Assembly: GCA_921293015.1 (NCBI GenBank)
Contig: OV121088.1
Span: 22,481,645 to 22,545,644, forward strand
Length of the DNA: 64,000 nt
Source: Phorcus lineatus
Lineage: Eukaryota; Mollusca; Gastropoda; Trochida; Trochidae
Direction of reading: 5' to 3'
How positions within the stretch are numbered: the stretch's first letter is position 1; every line of letters begins with the position of its first letter. A model generated the notes under the pieces. The model was not told the origin of the DNA, did not search any database, and saw only the letters and a program-made list of their open reading frames with translations. Shown in pieces: positions 25,659 through 38,369 of the stretch. The position numbers and the translations under genes are program-made.

Positions 25659-28600
25659 AACAATTTTTTTTGTGTCACAGATGACAAAAATGAGAACTTG
25701 CGTTGAACAATTGTTGTCAGGCAAATTTGACATGTGCACAACTGCACATATGAAAATATGTCACTCCTTATCTTTTACCATATGAGTAATAAACACTTTT
25801 CTGCTAGGTATACAGCAATTGCATTTAAGAGAAAACAATTTATACTAAAATATTCTCGAATGAGCATATCATGAACAGCATTAATGCTTTGCCTACCACG
25901 TTTTTGAGAGAAAAGAATTTCAACCTACAATAAATATTGTCTAACCCATGACTAAACAGATCCTTCACCCACATACAAGCCAGCCAGATAAGTGCATGTG
26001 CATTTGAGAGGTAGATGGAAGGTCAATCATAAATTATGTAGAGCTCTCGGTGTCAAACTAATAGATAACAATACCGGCATTGTCCAATGATCGAGGGACT
26101 ACCTTGACCTAACATGCAATATCGCCCTCATCATCTTACATAGCTTATCGTACATGAATTATAACTTTATTATCATAATACCCATATCACCAGAGTATAA
26201 TACCTAAGGGTCATATTGCCCTGTTCCGCTGTGTAATAACTGTCATTAAGTCATAAAACAAGAGGAACGCTCTGCTCCAAAAGTCTTGTCATCATAATAA
26301 ATTTCTTACTTTTAATGGTTTGATAATTTCTTTTATGATCATATGTTGACTATGCCAAGGACATAAAAACTTTTAATCATCATTTCCTGAAAGCTTGAAA
26401 CCTGAATAAAATTGGAACTTCATATATGTAAGTGACCCTTCAACAAGCCAATAATCTGCAAGTTACTTATCACATCATCTTAGGACACTCATAGCACTTG
26501 GGTTTTTTATTTAGAATTTTAAAGCATCCACAAGGGTTATATGTTATTATGTTGAATAAGTGTCAAAACCATTCTGGTTGGCCATTTTACAGAGATGAAA
26601 ACTCTTTACAGATTGAATACATGTATTTCAGGATTTTCTACTCTTAAATTTAAGAGAAAACAAGATTTTCTAGCTAAGAACTTTCTCACCAATGTTCTGA
26701 TAATACACCATGAGCTCTCTGTTATCAGGTTTATTGCAGGGGATATCAAAGTGGTATATATAAAGCACAACAAGGTTTCCTCAACCTGATGAAAGCATAG
26801 GCGTGGTGTGGTAACAAAACTTACACAAAACAATTTAGTTGTATCTCAGGTCCTTAAAAACTGAAATCACCACATCAAGTTTTTAAATCATGGTCAATAA
26901 AAGTCATTTGATCGTTATACAAAATTAACTTTCTCCCTGATTCAACTACACATCCCTTATTTAAGTGATCTTCTTTTGTAACATAACACTGGAGGGTTTG
27001 TAAACACTGGACCTAATCTGTAATAATGAACCCCTCCGATAACAACCGTGGTGACAGATGGAGCATCGTCCATCACCTGGTCACTCTGGCTACTCAGTGA
27101 CCGGTGAGGTTGTTAGGAGACTGCTTGACCCCTTAATGTCATACCTCCTGTTCATACTATAAAACAGTTCTGTTGCATCATTTGGGAGCTACAAGGGTTA
27201 GACCAGTTGGTATGGTCAGTGAGTGGTCAGCAGTCGCTAGTTTAGTCATCATGTGATCCTCTCAAGGTGACATCTGCCCATGCTATAAAACAACTCTATT
27301 AGATCATACTGCAGTTAGTAAGAACAAAGTGAGCACAGCAGATTGTGGTTGTATCCAGGGAAGATGGTCTTTAACCGCTACTTAAATGACCATCGGCTAT
27401 TTAGGTGATCATATGGCACACTGTGTCAGTCACACTTGGCCATATATCACAATGGGTTAGTTCCGCATAATCAGTTGGTTAATATAATTATCATTAGACA
27501 ATGACCGTCTGCTTTCCCCGTTGGTGACATCCCAGTATCTGTTGAAGATGATGATGTTAACACCTATAACAAAAACTGACCTTTAGCTATTTAAGCTAAA
27601 TATATATAAAAATTTAACAAGATTCATCAAGTGCCAGCAAGGCATTACAAAATTAATCTTTAGTTTGAAGTATTTTCAAGGCTAAAATTTATAGAAACAG
27701 GCAAGCAGCAGGATGGAGGGGAGAAACTAAGAGGTAATGGAATTTGTTCTTAAATTAAATATAGATAGTGCTAATTCTATTTCTAAATAATTACTTTTAT
27801 GAGTAAATATGGCAACAATGAAACTTAATCTTGTTTGAATATTTATTCAAACTTTATCTTATGATTTGATAAATGTATCAATGTGCGCATCAAAATCTCA
27901 ATTGGCGCAACCTAAAAAATTGATAGGGCCATCAAGGCCCATAGATGATAAATGGCGCACATAAATAAAACACTGTGCGCCTTCCCCGCCTGAGTATTTG
28001 TTAATAATTTTTAAATGCAAAGCGTTAAAATATATCTAAAATCGATTTATGATCATCAGAAGTAAATGTCAATTCATATCAAATAAAGAGCGCCCGTAAC
28101 ATTACTTACACCTATTTATTCTATAACATTTTATTTCATTGGACGTTGAGAAGCTTGAGTTCACTACTGCACCAATCAGAATTGGCGATACATAATTTAT
28201 GCAAGGGAAGTAACTCTAATCACTCGCGAATCGGACGTGAACAAGCAGACGCTTTTCGCGATGTTACAAAGAAATGAGATAAGTTATCAAAGTTTATGTG
28301 TATATGAAACAGAAACTATTTGAATTCATAAATATTCATCACGTATTCATATACTTTAATTGTTTAGAAGTTACTATTTTGATTTATTCTGAATACAGAA
28401 ACGAATCGATAATCATTAACAATGCCAACTTACCAGTCGCGTATTTAGACTAATATTTCTTTTTGTTTTACCATTTCCTTCAATCATGTTACTTATTTAT
28501 GTCTGACAAAGAAAAATGATAAAATATCTTTCACTTTTTTATGTTCAAAGATGACGCACTGACATTTTGATAAAAAAAATTCAATTTATTTTTTTCACAC

Positions 28601-29283
28601 GAGGCCTAGTTGCTTATCACATTAAACCATGACTCGGTGTAAATTGGATTAAATATCTTTTATAATTTCACAGCATTTAATCAACTTATAGTGGAAAATA
28701 AATGACTGTGTGACAGTCACTATCATTTAGATTTTTCTCATTTTAAAAAACAACTTAATAACATCTTGCTATATATATTCTTATTTTTACATGGAACATG
28801 GAGATGTTTTAGCTGCAAACAAATAGCTTATTGTAAATACAAGCAAAAGAAATAATTTAATTATTTTAATGTGATTTTGGATTTAGTAAAAAATATTATA
28901 CCCCAACTTTTTTCTGAAAGGGGGCCATTGGCCGCCCTAAGTATGAAAATGCTTGACAGAACACTGCCTTTGGCATATCCAGTATTGAGTACTCTCAATG
29001 TTTGTTGTTTTCATATTCATTTATTTCTACCAACGTCCAACTATGATATTTTTCTGTTGTAAACTGGCTTCATTCATTTGTCCCCAAAATACAAATTAAT
29101 TATGCAAAATAAAGTTGATTTCATTAAATCATTTTACAGCCATGTTCGATTTCTTTGTCATTGCTTTGATTTGATCAATAGTGAACTTTCACTAAAAAAA
29201 AAATTGACTTTTCTGATGAAATTTAGAAAAATATTTGGGTTTCAGAAGCTGTTAAATGCCACCATTTCACTTCAAAAATAAAA

Positions 29284-29450
29284 AAATTTCTAGGGGGAGG
29301 CCCCCCATACCCCCACCAATGGGAGGGCGCACCCGCCCATGCCCTCCCCCCAACAACTATATGTTGTTGGGCGGATCCGCGCTTCGCGCGAATCCGGCCA
29401 TAAGACTTAGGGCCAACTAACTTGGGGGTTAATGGGCCTTTGGCCCAGTT
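29284..29450. other. GC-rich island with three consecutive hairpins
   Basis: In strongly AT-rich surroundings, C/G-rich sequence forms three structures. First, GGGAGGGC pairs with GCCCTCCC (about 29320-29348). Second, CCAACAAC 29350-29357 pairs with GTTGTTGG 29363-29370 around a TATAT loop. Third, CGGATCCGCGC pairs with GCGCGAATCCG (29372-29396) with one mismatch. GGGCCTTTGGCCC (about 29430) is a further short palindrome. It looks like the end of an unidentified transposable element. Confidence 0.5.
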
Positions 29451-32400
29451 ACAAAAATTACCAGAGGAACCCCTGAATGTATAGTGTTACATATTTTATT
29501 GGGATATAGATTTAGATTTTCTGTCACATTTTACTCACTTTACTAACTTGACCTTTGACTCAAATGAAAGTGATTATCTTTTCAGAGTCAAACTAGCCAC
29601 ATTATCAACAAACCTTATCATGGACCATTGCCATTATTTAACATAATAGCCCATTTTAACATGAAATTAAGCTTTCAATATGCAAATGCCAATCAAAATC
29701 TTAGAGGAGCCAAAATGTTTAATAAACCCTTCACAACGAGCAGGGGACCTACAGTCAAGCAAAGGATTTTGAATTCTCTTGGTAAGCAATAAACGCTTTA
29801 TTGGTCTCCTGGATCTCATACGATTACCATAGCCTCCTCATCTGTGGCAGTCTGGCTATAATAGCCCTACAATGTGACCCTAGGACCCAAATGATTAGAA
29901 CATTTTTGTCCTTTCCATTATCGTGTTCAGCAGAATTAGACATAAAGGCAGGAATAAAGGTGATCGTTGAGGAGAAAAAATTGGAGAGTATGTAAGTTGA
30001 TTGCAACATCTCAATGAGACCAAGACTGTTTTGATCATTTTGAGAATGAATACAGAAACAAAATTCCCTGTTGGTAATGTCCTTTCACAGGTATTACCAT
30101 TCTTGAAGTATGGAACTTCAAATAAGTGTTTGAATTATAACCAGACAATTATCGTAGAACTTTTTAGGGAGTAACTAAAAGAAATGAATTAATAAAATGT
30201 TATTATCATTTTTCATTTTGTTAATGTCATAAAAAAAATTTTTGAGCACCAAAAATTTAGTGGTTATAATTTTTTTTAAATGTTCATTATTTACCATAAA
30301 CTTACAGAGAATATGTAACATTGAAGCCAAAATATCAATAAAACTTTCCTTATATTCACATGGAATGAAAACATTGTTGCATTTCAAAATGAATGGTCAC
30401 ATCACAACTTTGGGCATTTTTCAGATGGACCCTTCAAAACAGTTGTAGTATTAAAGTTACAAGAGAATCTAATGATCTAAACTCCATCACTTCCTTTAGA
30501 TGGATATATCAGAATCAGAACAAGTAAATGTATTATTTTCATAGTGTCCAGTTATAGGTTGCCAATTTTGAACCATTTATTGTCGGACACACCATTCACA
30601 ATTACTGTACATGTAACCAAATGCAGACCTCACTTCGTACTTAATTTTCTGTTCATAGTCCTTGCTTGATGTCAGAAGTCCCAATAGGGGCAGAGGTTTG
30701 GGGCTACACAACAGAGCTTAAAAGATAAACGCTAGATTATTGATAAGCGTTCATTGAGGGTGGTCATCGAGGTTAAAGGTTTCATCCAAAGTGTTACTTC
30801 TCCCACCAGGGGGCACTGCAATTTGATTGAGGGAGCCATGATGGGTAATTTTCTGCTGGGTTCTTGATGGCTTTCTTGAGAATTTTAGTTACAGATAGTG
30901 ATACTTTCTGTGAGAGAGTTTACACTTCCAAAACAGTTGAGGTCTCCCGCCAAGTTGGTAATATCGGCCATAAGAGGGGTTTCAATTTTGTAACAGGTAT
31001 CAAATTTCTTTACAATGGGATCAATGGGCAAGAATGAAGATATGATCTTGTGATATCAGTTTCGGGTTAGCTTTATTGTCCACTTGACATACTCGAGGTA
31101 CAAATTATAATCGAAGACCATGTTTTCTGCTTCAATTGGAAGAGGAATATGAAACTTCATGAGTTTTGACATTTCAATAAAGATATCTGTGATATCAAAT
31201 CTTTGCAAAATGATAACATTCTGGAAAGGAAGAAAGAAGCTGTTGTTCATCTCTACATTTCAAACATAGTAATAAATTTTTTTACGGTGTTGGAATAACA
31301 AAGGGTTATTGTAATAAGGAAGGGACTCAGTATCAAAGTGTTTAATCCAAAATCTTATATCTTTTGTTTCATAAACTTCAAAATTAAGCAAATCAAATCT
31401 TGAAAATTCAATTATTAGATAAGTAAACCTAAGGCCAGAGTTATTCTGAATTATTGAGAAATCATATAGAGGATATGTATACTTAAAGTGTTTTTGCTCA
31501 CATTTAAGCTTTTTAAAACTTCATCAAGTCAGTAACGTTGACACATCATTTGAAAAGAAAAGATCTTCATGTCTTTCCTTGTAATAAATTATCATAGGTG
31601 AACAATCAGCAAGCTAGCCGGAACTATCGCAAGTAAAGTTCGAAATTAAAAAAGATTATATCCGACAAGACGGAATGGGACAGCTGTGACAGAAACATTA
31701 TCTTTTTTGTTTTTAATCCCCACCAAACATCCTGTTTTGCCTACAGCTGGCGGACAGATATAAAGACTCTGTGTGCCATGTCACTGGATCAGAGTTATCT
31801 GCCCTTGTCGGGTGTCACTGGTCACTTCGACACGCTTACGATCGCTGATGATTTACGAGAGAATGTAGTGCAGTAAACTAATAAAGCAAGTGGCGTAGCA
31901 CGCAGCATAAGTGTGCTCGTTACCTGATATTGTCTAACAACGCTTTCATTCACAACCACGCAGGTAGTTTACCTGTTGTATATATCACATTGACAAGAGC
32001 TTTACTTACTTCACCTATCTGTGAAATATAGATGGTTAATATCGAAATATAGGGACTCAAGCTTCAATCTTGTTTCCGGCCTATAGAATATGAAGAGGTT
32101 ATTGAATACAAGGGTTAAAGGCACTGTATAACAGTTTCTCTTTAGTTGTTTTTTTCTAGTTTTTTTACAGTAAATTTTACTTAATTTCAAATGTAGTTTT
32201 GTAGTTAAAATATCTCATATCACCTGATCATCCATACTCAAAGATTAAGGTGTCACATATCAAGTAAAAACTTTATGCCGCCATTTCAGTGTGATCACCA
32301 TAACATCATTTGAGTTTAAGTAACAGTTTTACAAGGGTTATCAAAACTTGGTGGGTTTATTTAAAAGCTCCTTTCATTGATTAAATATTGACTTGCAATT

Positions 32401-32499
32401 TGTAAAATTGTTTTCCTATTAGCACCATCCATTTATTTCCCTATGAGAAAATATGATACAGTGCCCTTAAACCAAGTATCTTATGATTGTCTCTATGAA
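29451..32499. other. Intergenic, no gene recognised
   Basis: AT-rich with one CTCF-like motif (separate entry) and an E-box/CTCGTTACCTG motif at 31915-31926. No exon could be supported. Confidence 0.5.
30803..30818 (+). promoter_or_regulatory. CTCF-like binding motif
   Basis: CCACCAGGGGGCACTG matches the core of the bilaterian CTCF recognition sequence closely. It is isolated and not part of a repeat I can see. Occupancy is unknown; it lies about 8 kb upstream of the Dae4-like gene. Confidence 0.4.
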
Positions 32500-33050
32500 G
32501 AGTTGAATTTCAACTCTCCACCTATATATGTCTGTATTTAGCCGAGGGACCAATCCCAAATGTTTATCTTTGTCAAACATGGTTGAAATTCCTGACGGCA
32601 TGACATATCATCCTGCATCCGTCTGTCCATCCATCCATACATCCGAAAGCCTTTCACTATTCCATCTTCTTCTCCAAAACCACTGACTCAGGAAATCTGA
32701 AATCTTGTGTACAGACTCCTGATGGGGATTCTAATTTATAGATTTGTTGACCCTTTGACCCTTCATAAGGGCCACAGGGACCAGGCCCTAAGAAAATATT
32801 TTCAACTTCCTCTTCAAGAGGCCTATAAAGCTTAAGCCTTGTGTACAGTCTCTTTAGCTCATTGGGATTAAAATTAAAAGATTTTATTCTTCTGTGGCCC
32901 CAAAATTTTGACCCTTTGACTAGTTGTAAAAAAATCATAGATAGCACAAGAGCTACAAGGGCCATGGCTCTTTTTTTAGTTTTGAAATCATCATAAAGAA
33001 CATTTTCATCACATAATAAAGGATAGTTACTCGGTATACCACAAAGAACA
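32500..33050 (-). mobile_element. Degenerate core-repeat element E (minus strand)
   Basis: On the minus strand there are two core-like units. Each has AATCCC(A/C)AT, a short gap, then (G/A)GA(G/C)TCTGTACACAAG or close variants, a GGCCTCTTGAAGAGGAAG or TGGTTTTGGAGAAGAAG block, and GGGCC-rich stretches. They are followed by GGATGGATGGACAGACGGAT (complement of about 32620-32640). The same core occurs at 58.37 kb. A 146-codon minus-strand frame (32657-33097) runs through these units and is most likely fortuitous. Confidence 0.5.
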
Positions 33051-34059
33051 AAGAGCAAAGCTATTAGTATTATTTTGAGAATTTTTGATTTGCACATTTA
33101 GATATCACCTGCAAAAACACAGTAAACTACCATTGTTCATATTACCAACAGCTTGGAGTGAAATGCCCTTGTCTAAACAATCATCTAACTCATTCAAATC
33201 AAGTCTATCACCATTTTGGCGGAACTAGAGGACCCAAAAGAGATAGGCAGTTAATTACTCTGTTACTCAAACCCTTTGATATCCCTTTAAAACGAACTAC
33301 ATGGACTCAACATGCCGCTCAGGTTTCAATCGTTAACCACAACATAAATCAACTGCCAATCACGTTGTAAATTCAAGAGATGATGCATGCTACAAATGTC
33401 ATCTAAATAAATCAGGAAAATGGTAGAAGAAAGATTAGCTGACAATCAACTGATTAGTGAAAGAATGAGGCGTACGACAAGGCAACGTTTTATGCCCATC
33501 TAATAAAAGCAAGACCTCATCCAACACAATATCTTCACTCAACTATCAGAGAGGACCAAGATTGCCCTCATTCTAAATAAACCTGTGCATTAAACCTGAA
33601 GCTGACCAACCACATGTCAAAGGTCATGGTTTATGGTTACCCTACACATAAAGCTAGACCATCACTTACATTATCCCAGGTGATAATGAATTTTTATTAC
33701 AGGTTATCATATAAAGCTTGACGAATTTTGTAAAGGCAAGCTGGGTGAGGCGATATTCTTCCTTGAATGCAATATTGCCAGGGTAGTGGTGAATACGGGA
33801 TGTAGAGAGGGCTGACATTGTGATGGATCAGTGATACCCCCAACAATATGCTCTTTATCCCACATCTCCGGGGTACTTCTAGCCAGTGTGAGACAATCTG
33901 GGACAACTGTAACCTGACGAAGGATGGAATGCTCACAACGGTCTCCTGTAGACATCCTTTAATCTCTTTAAATATATATGAAATGGTTGCATTTATGACC
34001 AAATGAATATGTAACGATAAGTCTTTTAAAAGTAATCTTCCAGACATTCCATTTGCTAA
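33051..34059. other. Intergenic, no gene recognised
   Basis: Short frames on both strands (e.g. 33697-34047 minus) match nothing known and overlap one another. No gene called. Confidence 0.5.
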
Positions 34060-34628
34060 AGATCATAGTCATCTTCATCCTCACTACCTGTATCATCATC
34101 ATCTTCATCATCACTACCCAATAATCTTCATCATCACTACCCGTATCATAATCATCTTCATCATCACTACCCGTATCATCTTCATCATCACTACCCGTAA
34201 CATCATCATCTTCATCATCATCACTACAAGGATCATCATCATCTTCATCATCACTACCTGTATCATCATCATCATCTTCTTCATCATCACTACCCGTATC
34301 ATCATCATCTTCATCATCACTACCCTTATCATCATCATCATCACTACCTGTATCATCATCTTCATCACTACCCGTATCATAATCATCTTCATCATCTCTA
34401 CCCATATCATCTTCATCATCACTACCCGTATCATAATCATCTTCATCATCGCTAACTGTATCATCATCTTCATCATCGCTACCCGTATCATCTTCATCAT
34501 CACTACTCGTATCATAATCATCTTCATCATCACTACCCGTATCATCATCATCACTACCCGTATCATCTTCATCATCACTACCCGTATCATAATCATCTTC
34601 ATCATCATGATCATCATCACTACTACTA
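34060..34628 (-). repeat. (GAT/GAA)n-type minisatellite, encodes Asp/Glu/Gly/Ser repeats in one frame
   Basis: On the minus strand, units of about 21-33 bp such as GGTAGTGATGATGAAGATGA, often ending with TATGATACG or GATACG, repeat some 18 times. One minus-strand frame from ATG at 34723 reads a short unique N-terminus (QAGLPFYNESYN region) and then many G-S-D-D-E-D-D blocks. A likely acceptor TTTTCAG lies just upstream (34736-34742). The frame shifts within the array near 34120; the other frame would close at a TAG (34056-34058) after more D/E-rich blocks. Every frame of this array is open over long distances, so openness is not evidence of coding. It may be an exon of an acidic protein or only a microsatellite. 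Confidence 0.6.
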
Positions 34629-34742
34629 GAATCACAATCATAACCATAACCCACAATTAAGTCATCATCATTATAACTCTCATTGTAAAAAGGTAAACCA
34701 GCCTGTGTAAATAACAGCATCAAGATTTCTACCTGAAAACAT

Positions 34743-36274
34743 TCTTTATGTGAAGAAAGAATGTGCTACCTTTAATTCTTGTTTAAATGAACATTGTGTA
34801 TACTCAATGACACATGACTGCAAAGAGAATGTCAAACTACCAAAGAAATGAAAGAAGACTTCAACATTTATAAAACAATTCTTAGAGATTAATTGAGTGC
34901 TGAAACAGAAATTTGATTATCAGTGAGATTCATGGTGGACAAATGGTACCATTAGTTGTGAATGGACAATAACATGTACCAGCTGACCATCATGTAGCAA
35001 CTGTTGTAAGAGTGATGAGGAAAGCATACAAGAGATAAGAACATCCTACCAGATATGATTTGGAGATAAAGAATTCAGAGACCTGCATGTTGTGGTTAAA
35101 CAATGTCTCCTATAGAACAATTACCTCCATATTGCAGGTAAAGTTCCAAAAATGAAAGGATAAAAACGACTATCGTTCTGATTCAATAGACAGAAACCAG
35201 TCCACTTGAGGTTTTATTGCTTATTAACAGACTGGTAGCACACCTTTCATCCTCGCCTCAACGATTCTTGCAATATCATCTGTTGCTAGTTCCAGATACA
35301 GCAGAAAACTTAACTTGGAAATAAAAGATTCTGTCTCCACAAAAATTTAAAATGAGGAAGAGTGTTTTTTCTATGGACCATTTTTTAATGGAAATGAAAG
35401 TTCCCTTTTTTTAAATAAAGGAGACATTTTTTTCAATTATGGATATTTTTGGTTTGGCTTTGATCTAATGGGATATTAGCAAAGGGGATTTTGTCTCAGA
35501 GCTAGTGACCTTGGTTACAAAAGGGCTGCATATATGGGTATATGTCCCGATATTTTGTAAGCACAAGTAATGCACAGCCAAATAGTCCTATACCTTTAAC
35601 GAGCTGTGAGGAGGCACCTGAACTACCTCTCACAGGTATGCCTCACCTGCTGAAAACACAATCAGGTGTGCTGCTAATTGCTTTCCTAACGACTTAATCA
35701 TAGGTAGAATAACTGTCAACACCAAATAAGTGTTTGATTGCTTGAGGGGAGGATAGTTTTGTTTACAAGTTTATGTAATTAAGTAGATATTTATGCAATG
35801 CTAATTTCTGACAGGTGACAATTTCATCCTAAACAAAAATATTTTGGAAGGATTTTTGTGACACTCTGGGGGCGGTTGACTTGTTTTATGACATTTCATG
35901 TGCATAACCGTGATATATTTTTGTCAGGACTCAGTCTTCTCTCCTTGTAACAATTACACATACAAAGTCATGAAAGTTTTAAGTGTGAAGACATTATGTA
36001 ACATAAACCACATGAAAAGAAAATTTTTAAAAAACATTGAAGATATTAAACTTTATTGCATCATAGAACGACTACATCTCACGTGGCAAAATTATACTAG
36101 CTATTAATTCTACAGCTTATGAAACCAATTTACCACCAACTTGGCAGCCCAAACTTTAATGTGCTTCGTTACTTATTCTTTTACAAATTCCTCTATATCT
36201 ATTCACCCGCTCATAAGAAAGACGGAATTAGGATTTCTATTTTCATGGCATGTTCACTCAGCATGCTTTATGTC
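34743..36274. other. Intergenic, E-box cluster only
   Basis: Apart from the E-box/TAACGAGC module at 35.6 kb nothing is recognised. Confidence 0.5.
35595..35668 (+). promoter_or_regulatory. E-box cluster with an ACCTTTAACGAGCT motif
   Basis: ACCTTTAACGAGCT is followed within 75 bp by CACCTG, ACAGGTA, CACCTG and CAGGTG, all CAGGT-type E-boxes. A near-identical arrangement lies at 39.9 kb. It is about 3.7 kb upstream of the signal-peptide exon. Confidence 0.35.
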
Positions 36275-36544
36275 TTTATCAACAGTGGTGTTGTTGTGTA
36301 CATCTATATCAACAGTGGTGTTGTTGAGTACATCTTTATCAACAGTGGTGTTGTTGAGTACATCTTTATCAACAGTGGTGTTGTTGAGTACATCTTTATC
36401 AACAGTGGTGTTGTTGAGTACATCTTTATCAACAGTGGTGTTGTTGAGTACATCTTTATCAACAGTGGTGTTGTTGAGTACATCTTTATCAACAGTGGTG
36501 TTGTTGAGTACATCTTTATCAACAGTGGTGTTGTTGAGTACATC
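36275..36544 (+). repeat. Near-perfect 9 x 30 bp minisatellite
   Basis: Nine units of exactly 30 bp start TTTATCAACAGTGG and end GAGTACATC. Units 3-9 are identical; unit 1 has GTGTAC for GAGTAC and unit 2 begins TATATC. Because the unit length is a multiple of three and lacks stops in three of the frames, open frames on both strands cross it; they are artefacts of the repeat. Confidence 0.92.
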
Positions 36545-38369
36545 TTGGAAACCTTAATATGATATGTGCGAGAAAATGGAACATATCAATGTTTTGTCTT
36601 TTTCATTGCAGTTGTGCAGAAATAGATGCTAATTTGTATGCCTTGATATAAAAACTTTTAAAGTGACATAACAGACCTATTTGATCCTTCAAATAAATTG
36701 TATATATCATCAAGATTTACTTCTAATGATTAATCAAACAAGCAATGATTGATTTAACGGAAAAATGCAAAAACAAATTGAAAAGATTTAAAATATAAAA
36801 ATAATTCTTTTTAAATGTAAATTGAGATTTTTTTTTATTTCCATAGAATGGACAGACAGACAGAAAGTTTACCTGAGATAGTTAAATGATAAAAAATGAC
36901 TTTTAAAATGATGAAAAAATCCAAATGGAGGACTATTATAGTCTAGAAATGATGGTAGGAAGGAAATCTAACTTGGTTCAGATGATAAGCAGCCTGAAAG
37001 TGAGGCAATCTGAATCAGAGTTGTTTCGTCAATGTAAGAAAAAAATATATATATATAAAACTTTTAACAGGTAGACTATCAAATTAAGTCAGTGCTGAGG
37101 GTCTTTCTTTAACACTGCTTAAAGAAACTGGAATGAAAGAAGAATTTCACTTTTATATCTTGACAATTTCGTAATCTTAACAATGATACACAGAAAAAAA
37201 TTCCGAGCCAGGTGTTAAATCAGTTAAGACCACCAGTACGGAACAATAACATCTCGTAACTTCTTGCCGCAGAGAGATAAACTACTTTGTACCTCCCAAA
37301 CTATATTACATTACCTTCTAACACGTATACTTTCACCAACACGAATAGGTAGATAAGAAATTAAGAAGGAAAAGAAAAATACTATGTACAACCTAAGTCT
37401 TTACCACAAAAGCACTTAAGATGCCGAGTGATATATCTATTAGCAAACCAATCTGAGCGTCCATTTTACAGGAATCATAACCCATTAACAAAGGTATTAA
37501 CCATGAACTGGAAACAATATCAACATTTTTAGACTCAGTGAGTAAAGGGTTAAGGATACATTTTCTGAGAATCATTTATTAAAGTGAAACACGCAGAAAA
37601 AGTACAAAGTTTTGGTTGATATGGAATTAAAATGTATAAGTTAAATTTTTTTCATATAGACTCTGGGAGTATTTTGACTTTGTTTTAGCATTTTTAAAAT
37701 ATGTTGTGTTGTTCATTTCATAAAACCTACTCCATACTTTGTTTGAAACTTTTAAAACATTATAATGAGCCTTTGCAAATCTTCCTCTTTCAAAGAGTTT
37801 TATCTCCCGAATTTATTTGAAAATATTATACAAAGTAACTTTTAAGAAGAGGTAATAACAAAAGGTTTCCTAAAAGAGCTGCACAAATGGTCAAAAGAAA
37901 GAGAGAATTTATATTGTATGAAATCAATAACGAAATTTTGTTACAATCACAACTGCATATCAGAGATTTGATTCATAGTGATTTGTACTTTTCAAAAATG
38001 TTTCAATTCATTCACAGAAATTCCTCTTAACAATAGCATTGGACTCCTTTTAATCTATTGGTAATAAAATATAGCAAACCTTCAATGCAAATATATTTAG
38101 TAACAATTTTTTAACAAACCCTCTCTATCCTTAAGTTCAAAATATGTTCACATTTAACCTCAAATCAATTACCAATCGGGGATAGTTTATCCATATAAGA
38201 AAAGCGGTTTATAAAATTCATTATTGGAATTTTGCTTTCAACAGGGGTAGATTTAAGATCGACAATGAAGCGTCTATATCATAGATCAGATTTGGAGCCT
38301 AGCCAAGGAGAACTATAGTGGAAGTATGTTGTGCATTGACACTTTTAAAAGCCAAGCGTGTGCAGGGCC
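36545..38369. other. Intergenic upstream of the Dae4-like gene
   Basis: AT-rich, with a short GACA repeat near 36850 and an AT microsatellite near 37045. G+C content rises from about 38340 towards the promoter. No gene recognised. Confidence 0.5.

Larger units (their letters stand above)
21230..29280. other. Intergenic, no gene recognised
   Basis: Eight kilobases of AT-rich sequence with scattered unrelated open frames. Structured items (hairpin 22.36 kb, ATTCC repeat 22.73 kb, CRE cluster 25.63 kb) are listed separately. The 27880-27990 stretch has several GCGCA/TGCGC motifs and a GGGCCATCAAGGCCC palindrome, possibly an old transposon remnant. Confidence 0.5.

Noticed and set aside
32657..33097. 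146-codon minus-strand gene with a hydrophobic N-terminus
   Set aside because: Most of it consists of two copies of a core repeat also found at 58.4 kb.
36275..36544. CRISPR-like array
   Set aside because: Units are contiguous with no unique spacers, and the genome is eukaryotic.
36119..36562. Long open frames on both strands across the 30-bp repeat
   Set aside because: Unit length is divisible by three and lacks stops in several frames, so the frames follow from the repeat.
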